A DNA stretch of 64,000 bases, taken from positions 151,080,858 through 151,144,857 of the forward strand of contig NC_067282.1 of assembly GCF_020740795.1 (NCBI RefSeq), read 5' to 3'. This stretch comes from Apus apus (lineage: Eukaryota; Chordata; Aves; Apodiformes; Apodidae). Of the stretch, positions 10,301-30,100 are shown piece after piece. The translations under genes were made by a program, and so were the position numbers. The notes beneath the pieces were generated by a model. It was not told the DNA's origin. It searched no databases and worked only from the letters and a program-made list of their open reading frames with translations. The stretch's first letter is position 1, and every line of letters starts with the position of its first letter.

Positions 10301-13017
10301 AGGAAGACTTGGAGTACTTCTATGGCAGCAACTGGAGGGAAGAGATCCCATGTCCTGAGGCTACTCGGAAATACGTTGAGAGGCTCCACTATGTAGGCAA
10401 GAACCACCCAGAGCTCCTGGTGGCCCATGCCTACACTCGGTATTTGGGAGACCTGTCTGGGGGACAGGTGCTGAAGAAAATTGCTCAAAAGGCCCTCCAG
10501 CTGCCCAGCACTGGAGAAGGGCTGGCTTTCTTCACCTTTGATGGAGTCTCCAATGCCACCAAGTTCAAGCAGCTCTATCGCTCCCGCATGAATGCCATTG
10601 AGATGGATCTTGCCACTAAGATGAGAGTCTTGGAGGAGGCCAAGAAAGCATTCCTGCTGAATATACGGGTGAGTAACAACCAGCCAGCCCTGCCTGGCCA
10701 CATCCTCTCTGAAACGTAACAGCTACAGGGGAAAGGCGAAGCTGGTAATTCCACAGTGGAGCTCATGGGAAGTTTTGGATTAGGGCAAGCTACTCAGAGT
10801 TGGATGGCTACACTTGTCCAACCTGGGAGCCTAGTAAAAATCTGCTCTCTGATAAGTTCTTCTCCCCCACTAGGGTTTGAATTCAGTCTCTTTTGTGTGC
10901 CATTATTCAGATATGAATGAGGGCCTGTAGTGGGAGTAGGAATCACCATCTATCTGTCCTACCTCTATAGTACCACTTCACAGCTCCTCTGCGGATGCTG
11001 ACTGGATGCACAGGTATCTTGCTTTCCTTCCCATCAGAAGACAGGCAGTATCCTTCTCCTTGAGCTGGAAGCTGCAGGGAGAACCTGTAAAGTGAACAAG
11101 GAGTTTGGAAAACATGCTTTTGACCTCACAGGCAGATAATGTACTGTGCAAAAAAAAATGTCAGGAGACTGGGGCTGAAGGCTTGTGTCTTCCTCTAGTT
11201 CCTAAAGTGCCTGGGGCAGGGGCAAGGGGTCCAGTGAAAGAAGAGGAGGCCATGTAACGAGACAGTGTTCCTTCTTCTCAGGTGTTTGAGGCACTGCAGG
11301 AGTTGGTGTCTAAGGGCCAGGAGAATGGCCACCCTGTGCAGCTGAAGGCAGAACTTCGTACAAGGAACGTTAACAAATCACATGAGCACGGTAAGGCACT
11401 TCTAAGGGCATATGTTTAACATTGCCCCTTGTAGTTTTGGTCTCCTCCCTTCCTCTGTTCTTGTTTGTAAAAGCCACTGAGAAAAGAGGACAAGGTACTT
11501 GCCCCATCTTTTCTCCAGCCATGAGTAGGTAGTGCAAGGAGAGGCACTGGTGTGTGCAAAACTTCTTCTAGATGTGACAGAATGACATATGTGGACTCTC
11601 CAGAAATAGTGTCAATGAGGGAGCTTTACAAGGAAAAACTCCCTTCTCCTCCTCTTAGGATTTAACAAGTGTAAGGTTCATGCCTCACATGCGTTTTGAC
11701 CACAAAGAAAACTCGCCTCAAGTTCACAGAAGCAGAGGTGGCAATTTTGGGCTCTGCAGATCAGCTGTGGTGCTGTTATCCTGACAGAAGGCTCTTCCAG
11801 ACACAAAGCCTTATCCATCAGCCTGTCCTAATTTTCCTGCCTTCCAGAAGTATTTGTTAAAAACACTCCTAAAAGTGTGCTGGGTTTATAGTGAACATTT
11901 TTCTGGATGGTGAAATGTTACCAGCTGGGAAGTGGGGATGTACAAGGCTGCCCATCAGTTTTGCAAAACTTAAAAATCTCCATCTTCCGGCAAGGACCAA
12001 TCCTGAACCAGGCAAAGCCAGAGCAGCAGCTGCAAGCCCAGCAATCCCTTTTCGGGTGATTGTGACAGAGTGAGGAAGGGCCATGCTCAGATGTTTATAG
12101 AGGAGAGTGGTTTCCCTGATAATGTGTAATTCAAATAAAAAGCCCTTATGACCTACCCAGTCTGAAACTAAAAGGGAGATTGTTTGGTGCATGCTGGAGT
12201 AAATCACAGTTTTCCCATGGCAAAGAATGTAAACAGATATTTTTCTTGTGTATCTCTAAAAAGTGAACCTTAAAGCAACTTCTTTGGAAAAGGCGGCAAA
12301 AGTTCTAAGTGAAACTTTGCTGCTCCTTTCCCAATACACCTATAAAAGCTGGATTTTTAGAAAAAAAAATAGTTTTGGATGAGGAATCCCATCCTAAAGT
12401 TCCACTGAGAAAACAATTTGTCTGGAGTGCTAAGGACTACCTGTTTAAGGTCATTAGATAACTAACCAATTAAATCAATGAGATGGAAGAGATAAAATGC
12501 TTTTTACAATTCTGGCTTGAGTGTTTGGCTGTCTTCTGCACACACCAGGGGTTTGATGGAGCTGCACAGTGCATTTATAAGCCTGTAAGCAAAGGAAAGA
12601 GGTGCCTACTCACATACATACAGGGTTGTGAGCCTTTGTGCTTCCCAGGTCAAGGCTGCTCCTTCCTTTCTTCACCTACCCCAGGAGAGCAGAACCTGCT
12701 CCCACTGTTTCCCCCAGTCCAGCTGGGACTCTGGGCTTTCTCCTCCCTTTAACAACCCCAGCAGCGTCTACTCTGGCATTGGGGAGAGCAAGCATGGCAT
12801 ACAGGCAGCTTCTTGCATCAAGCTTTTCTCACCCACTGTTTTTTCTCCCCTTTTTTTTTTTTCCTTCATATTTGATCTAGGTCAAATGCCTGGGAAAGAA
12901 AGTGAGAAGACAAACAAGAGACACACAGGCATGATGCCCATCACTCCCTTGGTGCGGTGGATCCTGGCGCTCAGCTTCCTAGCCACAACAGTTGCCGTGG
13001 GCTTATTTGCCATGTGA
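7293..13017 (+). CDS. HMOX1: Heme oxygenase 1, complete gene in five coding exons
   Basis: Inducible heme oxygenase cleaves heme to biliverdin, CO and ferrous iron, using NADPH-cytochrome P450 reductase at the ER membrane. Coding exons are 7293-7324, 7642-7762, 10177-10668, 11282-11390 and 12881-13017. All introns are GT-AG and the join is 891 nt, giving 296 residues plus TGA. The proximal heme ligand region reads [12 protein letters not shown], with His28 matching His25 of mammalian HO-1. The distal helix motif GDLSGGQ lies at about 142-148 and contains the catalytic-site Asp143. A hydrophobic C-terminal tail anchor (about residues 275-296, ending VAVGLFAM) follows a polar linker. The start has A at -3 and G at +4. 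A second Met at residue 12 begins in exon 2. HMOX1 rather than HMOX2 is supported by the 296-residue length, the lack of Cys-Pro heme-regulatory motifs near the C-terminus, the TATA promoter with upstream AREs, and MCM5 next door. Confidence 0.97.
7642..7762 (+). CDS. HMOX1: HMOX1 coding exon 2
   Basis: Acceptor CTTCAG|CATG, donor AAG|GTACTT; 121 nt. It encodes the first helix with the proximal heme-binding histidine (His28). Confidence 0.95.
7763..10176. other. HMOX1: HMOX1 intron 2
   Basis: A 2.4-kb GT-AG intron without recognisable repeats or coding potential. A single AP-1 core TGACTCA occurs at 9277-9283 and a short CAA repeat near 9480-9494. Intron 1 (7325-7641, 317 bp) is equally unremarkable. 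Confidence 0.8.
10177..10668 (+). CDS. HMOX1: HMOX1 coding exon 3 (main catalytic exon)
   Basis: Acceptor TTTCAG|CTGG, donor CGG|GTGAGT; 492 nt, exactly 164 codons. It encodes most of the alpha-helical heme oxygenase fold, including GDLSGGQ of the distal helix and the segment reading [12 protein letters not shown]. Confidence 0.97.
10669..12880. other. HMOX1: HMOX1 introns 3 and 4 flanking exon 4
   Basis: Intron 3 (10669-11281) and intron 4 (11391-12880) carry no recognisable repeat or RNA gene. Intron 4 ends with a T-rich tract (about 12851-12862) close to the acceptor. Confidence 0.8.
11282..11390 (+). CDS. HMOX1: HMOX1 coding exon 4
   Basis: Acceptor TCTCAG|GTGTTT, donor CACG|GTAAGG; 109 nt. 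It encodes the last helix of the catalytic domain ([16 protein letters not shown]) and the start of the linker. Confidence 0.95.
12881..13017 (+). CDS. HMOX1: HMOX1 coding exon 5 with tail anchor and stop
   Basis: Acceptor GATCTAG|GTCAA after a long T-rich tract; 137 nt including TGA at 13015-13017. It encodes the polar linker and the C-terminal membrane anchor that holds the enzyme on the ER. Confidence 0.95.
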
Positions 13018-13618
13018 AAGAGCAGGACCTTCACCTTCTTGTTGTGCCTTCCCTCACCCTGAACTAATCCACCTTCCCCGGTCCTTGTGAGAGAAATTCC
13101 CCCTGACTGGGTACTGTGATCTTGGCTCTGCCACTAATATTGAGAGACTTTTCTCCCCAGAAATCAGAGTGCTGTAAGGGGCTTCAGGCAAAGTCTCTCT
13201 TGTGCTTGGTGTGAGCTCTCCTCAGAGACTAACTTTATCACCAAAATCTAAGGGTAGAAAAGGCTAAAAACAATGGCCAAGAGTTGTCATTGCTATACAG
13301 AGTGCCTGCAAAAATTCTACAGGATCGGAAACGCAGCTTTGATGTCTGTGTCTCGTCAGAAAAACAAAGCTCCCCAGAGCTCTGTTTGCTCAGTTTCTAT
13401 ACTGCTAGATAATGCTGTGATCACTTTTTCTGTGGGGCCACGGTGCTCCTGTGGGTTATACACTGTTTTATATGACACTAGGAGGCCTTTGTTAATTCTT
13501 TTTTCCAATCATTTTTGTTTTCTAAAAAGCAGAAGACGGTTGTTGAAGATACAGTGTTATTCTCTTGTCTGATTATATAATTTATATACATAATAAACTT
13601 CAACGTAAAGTTTTCAGG
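13018..13618 (+). other. HMOX1: HMOX1 3' UTR
   Basis: Sequence from the stop codon to the inferred cleavage site. AATAAA at 13592-13597 is followed by a GT-rich stretch near 13617-13630, as expected for a polyadenylation site. The exact cleavage base is inferred. Confidence 0.75.
13592..13597 (+). terminator. HMOX1: HMOX1 polyadenylation signal AATAAA
   Basis: Canonical hexamer about 575 bp after the stop codon, with a GT-rich downstream element. No other AATAAA stands out between stop and this point. Confidence 0.8.
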
Positions 13619-13624
13619 TCTGGT

Positions 13625-14989
13625 GTTTTCTATTATTGAAGCTTTACCTGGGGAGAAAGGAGGTGTCTTTTTTCCTCCCAGTTTTACGTCTTTTGGAGCT
13701 GCTGATCCCAGAGACATGACAATAGATGAAAGTGGGAGCTATCATCAGAGCCAAACTTTTTCTCCCACTTAGTGCTAACAAGAAGCTGGGGCAAGTTTCT
13801 GCAGCTCCTACATGCTTGTCTCTGTTTCTGGAAACGGCACAAAATTCTGTGACTGTATTAAGTGTTTTTGAGGGGTGGAAGCCATACGTAAGAACCGTTT
13901 GCTGTAATATTAAAAGCAAAAGGTGATGGGACCCTTAGCTGGTCAAAACCATGACAGCTCTCCCTGACTGCTACCAGACTACTTTTGGGAGAAATTCAGC
14001 ATGAATCAGAAAAGTGACTATGTTTTCACCCCCCAGAAATGAGATGCACACAAGGCAGCTAAATTCAACTGCAAGCCCTCAGCTAGGTAACAAACCTACC
14101 CAACTGACTCCCAGGACTTGGCACAAGCGTGACATTGCTCAAGCCACTCCAAACACACAGCACTGTTGGAGCCGCCCGTGCACACAGCTTGCTTTCCCCC
14201 TTTTTGCTGAGGCAGATCTGGAGGTCTGGCTTTGTGGCCAGCCACTGTTACGGCCATAGGCCCCATCTGCTTTAGAGGGCCTTCTACCACGGAGCTGCTG
14301 CAGGAAAGGCTGCAGTTCAGGTATGGCACAGCAGGTAACAACAAGGCCATTATCAGAGTCTTCAGAGTTCTCTCCTTCTACCAGAAAGCCTCTGTGATCA
14401 ACCTGTCTCCTTGATGCTGCCTATTCAGGCTGTGACCTTAATCCCAAAGACACGCTTTCCTACTGATCTGTTTTAACAACCTGCGCTGAACCTGCTCAAA
14501 GAGAAAGAATCAAAAGGCAGGTCCTGCTGAGAATAAGCAGGAGGGGCTGTCATTATTCTCACACTCTTTTCTACCCCATATCTACCCCATATAGTTAATT
14601 CATAAAAAAGGTAATCAGATGTTTGAAAATCAGGGATATGAGACCTGATAGCTAATCCAATACAAGAATTCATTCATTCACATGTATATTAAGTGCTACC
14701 TTTTCAGTCCCTCTAACCAACCCCAACTAAATCATTATTTTCATCCAATCATGCTGAATAACTAAACATCCCCAACATGCAAATAAGTGCCCACAAGCTC
14801 AGAAATGCACTCTACCACACTCAGCCTCTCAGCACTGCCCAAAGATATTGTAACTGTGACATGAAAGTTAGGAAATCTGGATTCAGGCTGACATCATCCC
14901 CTCCCTGCTCATGGCAGAAGAGGTATGGTGCTTTGAGTATCTCACAGTCCCCTTGTGCTATCACACACTGAATTATTAAGCTGACACAA
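13625..14989. other. HMOX1-MCM5 intergenic DNA, unique part
   Basis: No gene or named repeat recognised. Only short overlapping open frames are present. Confidence 0.5.
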
Positions 14990-16345
14990 CTGAAGGCTGT
15001 GCTGCCATCCAGCATGACCTGGACAGGCTGGAGAGCTGGATGGAGAGAAACCTAATGAAGTTCAACAAGGCCAAATTTAAAGTATTCCATCCGTACCAGT
15101 ATAAGTTAGGGGGTGACCTGCTAGAAAGCAGTTCTGGGGAAAAAGACCTGGGAGTCATGGTAGACAACAGGCTGACCATGAGCCAACAATGCCCTGGCAG
15201 CCAAGAAAGCCAATGCCATCCTGGGATGCATTAAGAAGAGAGTGGCCAGCAGGTCGAGGAAGGTTATCCTTCCTCTCTATTCTGCCCTGGGGAGGCCACA
15301 TCTGGAGTCCTGTGTGCAGTTCTGGGCTCTCCAGTTCAAGAAGGACATGGAACTACTGGAGAGAGTCCAGCACAGGGACACTAAGATGTTTAAGGGACTG
15401 GAGCATTTACAGTACGAGGAAAGGCTGAGAGAGCTGTGTCTGTTTAGCTTAGAGATAAGGAGATAGAGGGGGGGATCTCGTTAATGCTTGCAAATATTTA
15501 AAGGGCGGGTGTCCAGACGATGGGGTCAGACTCTTCTCAGCAGTGTCCAGTGACAGAACAAGGGATAATGGTCACAAACTGGTACACAGGAGGTTTAACC
15601 TAAATATGAGAAAATACTTCTTCACTCTGATGTGGAACAGAGCATCAACCAAACTGACTTTAAATAGTTACCTGCTTGTAGGTTGTAAATCTTTCATTTG
15701 GGCCTACTGCTAGTAAGTTGTAAAAACCTTTTGTGTGAGCTTATCTGTAATTTTAGGGAATGAAACACAAGGATCCTTGAAGAAGAAAGAAGCCATTCAA
15801 CAGAAACAAGAGATGTCTACTGTAGCAAATTCTACTGCACGGTCAGCAGAGATAAAAGGGACAAGAGACTGAATTTAGCCAAAGGTTCCTGTGAGGAAGA
15901 CTCAAGGATGAAATAAACGACCCCCAAAAGACCCTAATGGACTTAACACGCATGGGATAATGGGCAGCCTTCTCAGAAAACTAATGAATATGTAAACTTT
16001 TTCTTAGAAATACTATGCATAATTACGTATCAGCTGTATATATACCTCCCACCTTATCCTGTAAGGCAGGCAGATTTTGGAGGAGCTATCCCCTGTGCGT
16101 CCGGCGCCGTGAATAAATAACACTGACTTAACAGCACTTAGACTGTTGAGTGGATTTTCTTCGACTCACAGGGTAGCAGAGCAGGCTGCCCAGGAAGGCT
16201 GTGGAGTCTCCATCCCTGAAGACATTCAAAACTTGCCTAGATGTGTTCCTGTGTAATCTGCTTTGGGGAATCCTGCTCTAGCAGGAGGGTTGGACTAGAT
16301 GGTCTCCGGAGGTCCCTCCTAACCCCTACCAACCTGTGATTCCGT
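14990..16345 (+). mobile_element. CR1 LINE fragment split by an LTR insertion
   Basis: The left part (14990-15630) and right part (16171-16345) read as one CR1 ORF2 C-terminal region. The left includes [15 protein letters not shown] near 15290-15335, and the right continues at the point where CR1 copies normally read on to GCAGAGCA and GGCTGCCCAGG. The fragment ends with a degenerate CTGTGATTCC tail close to 16341. The frame is broken, so the copy is dead. Its end is about 500 bp from the MCM5 promoter. Confidence 0.85.
15631..16170 (+). mobile_element. Solo LTR of an endogenous retrovirus-type element
   Basis: A 540-bp insert starts TGTGG and ends CTCACA, a short imperfect TG...CA inverted terminus. 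It contains TATATATA at 16037-16044 and AATAAA at 16112-16117, about 70 bp apart, in the U3-R-U5 order expected of an LTR. No gag, pol or env sequence is present. CR1 sequence resumes directly on the right, which shows insertion into the older CR1. I see no clear 4-6 bp target-site duplication at these ends. A shared CAGAGCA on each side (15638-15644 and 16177-16183) could mean the true ends are shifted by several bases. The family was not determined. Confidence 0.75.
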
Positions 16346-16639
16346 CGTTCTGCGAAGTCTTTGAGGTGAAGACTAAGGCTTTGCTTTGCACTAGATGTGT
16401 GGTCTTTGGTTTTTGTTTCTCTGCAATGGTCTTTACTCTCCAGCTGCTGCTTTTAAAAGCTGCCGGGCTTGCTGTGCGGCCTCTGCCTCCCCCTCTGGGG
16501 CCCCGGCCAGACCGCCCAACCTCCCGCCATCTCCCCCCCGTCCGCCGCCGCCTGAAGGCAACCCCCGCGCTCTGCCCCACCCCACCCACCATGGTCTCAC
16601 CCGCCCCCGCCCCCCCCTCCCGCCCCGCCCCGCCACGGG

Positions 16640-16860
16640 CCCGCCCCGCCCCTCCCGCATTTCGCGCCAAACTGCGCCCGGGCCGGCGGGGGGGCGGAGC
16701 GTCCCTTCCTGGCCAATCGGCGGCAGAGGGCGATGTGGCGCGCTTCCTCTTGGGGCGGGGCGAAGGGGGGGCCGAGCCAATCGGAGTGAGCGGCGGCCGC
16801 GCCGGCCCCGCCTCCCGCAGCGGCTGGGTTTCCGCCGCGCGCCCGTTTTCCCGCGAAAAG
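16640..16860 (+). promoter_or_regulatory. MCM5: MCM5 CpG-island promoter with E2F and CCAAT sites
   Basis: TTTCGCGCCAAA at 16660-16671 and TTTTCCCGCGAAAA at 16846-16859 both match the E2F consensus, the second as a near-palindrome. CCAAT boxes lie at 16713-16717 and 16777-16781 in matching CCAATCGG contexts, and GC boxes are frequent. There is no TATA box. E2F control is established for MCM genes in vertebrates. The surrounding 16480-17100 is very GC- and CpG-rich. Transcription probably starts near or just after the last E2F site. Confidence 0.85.
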
Positions 16861-17089
16861 GTTGGTGGCGGCTTCCCGCGGGCAGGGGGGTAGGGAGCGG
16901 CGCGGGATGGGGGGGGGGGGCGCGGGCGCGGGCGCGGGCGGAGCCGCGGGGGGCGGCGGAGAAGAGAGAGGAAGGGAACGGGGGCTGCGGGAGGGGGGGT
17001 CGTGCGGCGCAGCCGGGCGGAGGATCCCGCGGGATACCCGCGGGAGGGGGAGGCGGTTCGGGCTGACCTTGCGTTCCTGCCCCTCGCAG
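16846..17089 (+). other. MCM5: Probable non-coding first exon and short 5' UTR intron of MCM5
   Basis: A strong acceptor (pyrimidine-rich CCTGCCCCTCGCAG ending at 17089) lies only 16 bases before the MCM5 ATG, so the start codon probably sits in a second exon. A plausible donor is GG|GTAGGG with GT at 16890-16891, giving an intron of about 200 bp that contains a G12 run and GCGGGC repeats (about 16909-16940). Exon 1 would then be roughly 16850-16889. The donor choice is inferred; no transcript evidence is available. Confidence 0.5.
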
Positions 17090-17105
17090 GGGAGCAGCCG
17101 TCGCC

Positions 17106-26453
<9,348 letters not shown>

Positions 26454-26710
26454 CCTCCTTGTCCCGCACGTGGGTAGGGAACCGTGGCTGCCTGCTTGCC
26501 TGCTTACATGTGGACAGCGAGCCCCGTGGGGTTGGTGCCTGCTCCTGGAAGAAGCTTTTCCTTGGGGAGCCAAACAGCCTGGAGCCTCTTGAAACCAGGG
26601 TTTGGGGTGGTCAGGGTTCCCTGTGGGTGATCTGTCATTGTGTCACATCAGTGTTTCTTTGAACTCAAAAAGCTTTTACTTTGTATTAAAATAAAAAAAA
26701 AATAGTATTG
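26454..26710 (+). other. MCM5: MCM5 3' UTR
   Basis: From the stop codon to the inferred cleavage site just after the AATAAA cluster. No repeats inside. Confidence 0.75.
26685..26695 (+). terminator. MCM5: MCM5 polyadenylation signals ATTAAA and AATAAA
   Basis: ATTAAA at 26685-26690 overlaps AATAAA at 26690-26695, about 235 bp after the stop, in an A-rich stretch. These are the only good candidates before the next CR1. Confidence 0.8.
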
Positions 26711-26739
26711 CTAGAGCAGGGTCTTCAGCTGCCCAGAGG

Positions 26740-27181
26740 GATGTAGGGCCAAGAAGATGAACAGAGGGCCGAGAAGATGGTCAGAGGGCTGAAGCACCTA
26801 TCCTATGAAGACAGGCTGAGAGAGCTGGGGTTGTTCAGCCTGGAGAAGAGAAGGCTCTGGAGAGACCTTATAATGGCCTTCCAGGACTTGAAGGGGCTAC
26901 AGAAAAGCTGGGGAGGGGCTTTTTACAAAGGCTTGTAGTGATAGGACAAAGGGGGAATCGTTTCAAACAGAGGTTACATTTAGATAAGGTATTTGGAAGA
27001 ATTTTTTTAGTGTGAGGGTGGTGGGGCACTGGTTGCCCAGGGAAGCTGTGGAAGCATTCCAAGGCCAGACTGGATGCAGCTTGGAGCAGTCTGGTCTAGT
27101 GGATTGTGTCCCTACCTGTGGCAGGGAGGTTGGAACTAGATCATCTTTAAGATCCCTTCCAACCTAAACCATTCCATGATG
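26740..27181 (+). mobile_element. CR1 LINE 3' fragment downstream of MCM5
   Basis: Reads as CR1 3' sequence (CAGAGGGCTGAAGCACC, GGAGAAGAGAAGGCTC, GAACTAGATCATCTTTAAG) and ends in CCATTCCATGATG. A 20-bp imperfect tandem duplication (about 26747-26786) lies at its left end. It starts only about 40 bp after the MCM5 polyadenylation signals. Confidence 0.85.
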
Positions 27182-30100
27182 TATGCCCTTCCCGTTTTTG
27201 GAGGTGGTGCAGGATTTTGGTTGGAAAGGCATCCCCCCTGCTCACCTTGTGTTACCCACTGCCCAACACCCACCCTGAGGACTCACCTCAAGGTGGGATG
27301 CAGCCCCATAGGCAGAAACCTGCAGCTGCACCAGCAGCTCTGGAGGCAGAAACTAATTTTTTGTTTGGGGTTTGATTTGCCTGTTAAGGCATAAATCCCA
27401 TTGGTGCAGGCTCACTGGTATGGGAGACACTTTACCCTGTAACTGTGCAGGCTGCTGCTGTCTTCACCAGCTGCCAGGGCCACCTGTTCTTCCCTGCCTC
27501 AAAACTGCTCTTTGCTTATCCCTCCTTCGTCTTTCCAAGGGCTATGTTAGGTAAATGATTTACTCTGCAGTAAAAACGTCTTCATGAAAGCCTTGCTGGA
27601 GATCTGGGCACAGCCCCCTGCATGCTCTAGCAGGGTAGAGCAGTGTCAAGCGAGATGGGGTTACAGAGTGAAGTCCAAGAGCTGTGTGCTCCTCCCTGTA
27701 GCCTCTACCACCTGGCAGCCATGCAGAAAGATGTTCTGCTTGCCAACAGCCTCTCCTGGACTCTGTGTAGGGTGCACATTTGCCCCTTCTGCATTTGCTG
27801 CAGGACCTTGCACTTGTCCAACTCTGCATGTTTTTGTCATTTCTAGCAAAGTAGTATTGGTTCTCCAAAGTACCCTCACAAAGTTGTAAGGTGCAAGTAG
27901 GTCCCTGTCTTTGGCAGCTCCAGGGGCCAGCTGTGAAGAGGGACACAGTGCCCTCCCAAGATGGTGAAGCATTGGGCATCGCAGGTGAGTGAGGCTGCTG
28001 CCATGTCAACAAACGACCTTCAGGCTGAACAACACATCCCAGTAGAGGCTTCATTAGCAAAAGGAATGATCAGGGCCAGCAGAGGGTACCAGAGCGTTGA
28101 GAATGCTGAACTGCAGTTCTGCACACTGTACTGCCTTCTCTGAAAGGAAATCAGGGGTGTCCCTTTGGGCCAGTGTGGTGGGATGCAGGGTCCACTCAGC
28201 CCAGCAGCTGTCTCACAAAGGCTGGGCTCCACTGCAACCCTTGGCAGACTTCAACAGCATCCCTCTTTGCTTCTCAGTTGGTGTTTTGAGTGGCACACTG
28301 CACTCCTGATGTGGCTGGAGCTGGTTATGGGGTTGTGGGTCTGTCTGGAGGGGCTTGGGGGTGAGTTTGGTTGCATCTTGGAGAAACAGCTCCTTGCTCT
28401 TTGTTATCCTTTTTTTTTGGATGGGTATGACCTTCGTGGAGAGCTGGAGGGGTTAGGAGGCTGGCCCACAGACTTCCAATGGGGCAGGTAGAGTTAGGTT
28501 TCCAGAAGGCTCCCCGCAGTGATTTTATTGACCTTATTTTTGCAGATGCTGAGGACTTCATGGCTCTTTTTGGAACAAGCAATGCTGGGGAAAGCAGGCA
28601 TCTTTCTTTCCCCCTTTAAAAAAAATGAGACACCTTTGCTCTCCACATTATTCCCAGGCCAGGAGACAGGGCTGGAATAAGAGAGGGGTGCAGCTGCCCT
28701 GAGCTTCTGCTCCATAGAGTGGGAATGTGGGAATAACAGGGCAAGATCCTCACCCAGAGACTGAAGTTCCGAAAGCTGTCAGGGTCTATTTGAAAGCATC
28801 CAAACCTCCTTGCAAGCTCTTGAGCCCCTGATCAAGCACTTGATACTGCAGCAATGGGAGGTGGCTCGTTAGAGTAGAACCAAGACAGCCCCAAGGCAGG
28901 AGTGTGGTGTCATGGCTGGTTCCCTGCCACATGCTGTAGCCCATGCAGTGTTGTAGAAACAAGTCCTATGGGTCTCTCAGCCACTGCCACCCTTCCCCAG
29001 TACCTTTGTCCTTGCTTTGGATTTGCTGGCAGTACCTGTCTATGGTCCTCTTCCAGGGGTACGAGGGAAAGCAGGCAGGGAAGTGAATTGGGGACTGCTA
29101 CCCACAGCCTGCTGTTAATGCTGCCTCTGGAGGAGTCTGCCAGTCTCCATTCCCAGGCTTGGCAAGAGCAACCCGTGGTGGAAAGGGTCTGGGTGGGGAG
29201 AGAGTGTCCTGGGAAAGGGACTAGGTGGGGAACACATTGCAAAGGGCTCCATTTTTATTAGTCATCATCTTTTCTTGCTTCCTCTCTGCTGCAAACCTCC
29301 CCCCAGCCTTTCCCCGTAATTTTACTCTGTGCTGGAGCAGAAGCTCATGGCTGGATTTCACCTGCTGATTGCCAGCAGTGGTCATGGTGCTCATGGGTTT
29401 TAAAAGAGCCAACATCTCAAGGTACATCAAGCTATGCTGGGTGTTGGCAGGTGCAGAGGTTGGAAATTCTTTTTTGCATTTTTGGGGTGGTTTTTTTTGC
29501 TTGTTATTGTTTTCTTGACATGATTGATAGGGATCAGAGGTATATTTCTGTGACGGGGATCAGAATGATTGATCTCTTCGTGCTATGAACTGTGTTGATT
29601 ATATGGTACAAGGTTATGTAAGTGTACGTACGGCTTGAAACAACATTGTTTAGCAACTAATGTATGCAGCTCTCTCACAAGAAGCGGAGCTGGGGTGTGC
29701 GTAACTGGCATGATCTTGGAACTCAAGATCAGTGATTAGTAATGGCTTGTTTTGATCATGGTGTTGCAGATGGAAATTTTGGGACGAAAAGCCGTTCTCA
29801 GCTGGGTAGAGTGGTAATACTTGGTGGTATCTACTTAATAAGTGATTGGTGGTCCTCCTAGTGAAGATGACCAGATTTTTTCCTCAAATGATAGCTACTT
29901 GACAAAGGAGTGGTCATCTTCCTTGTGAAGGTGGTCTCTTGTTGGTCATCCCATGAAGTTTTGCCATGCTGGGACTTGGGACAGAGTCCCCATGGTTGTC
30001 CTTAGGTGACCAAAAGTGCTGTTCTCCAAGGTGAAAAGAGATTAAAACCAGACAGACATAACCACTTCAGATCTGAGCAGTGCAGCATTCCCTCATCCAG

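Noticed and set aside
15631-16170. Full-length endogenous retrovirus
   Set aside because: Only one LTR is present. The flanks are CR1 on both sides and no internal viral coding sequence exists.
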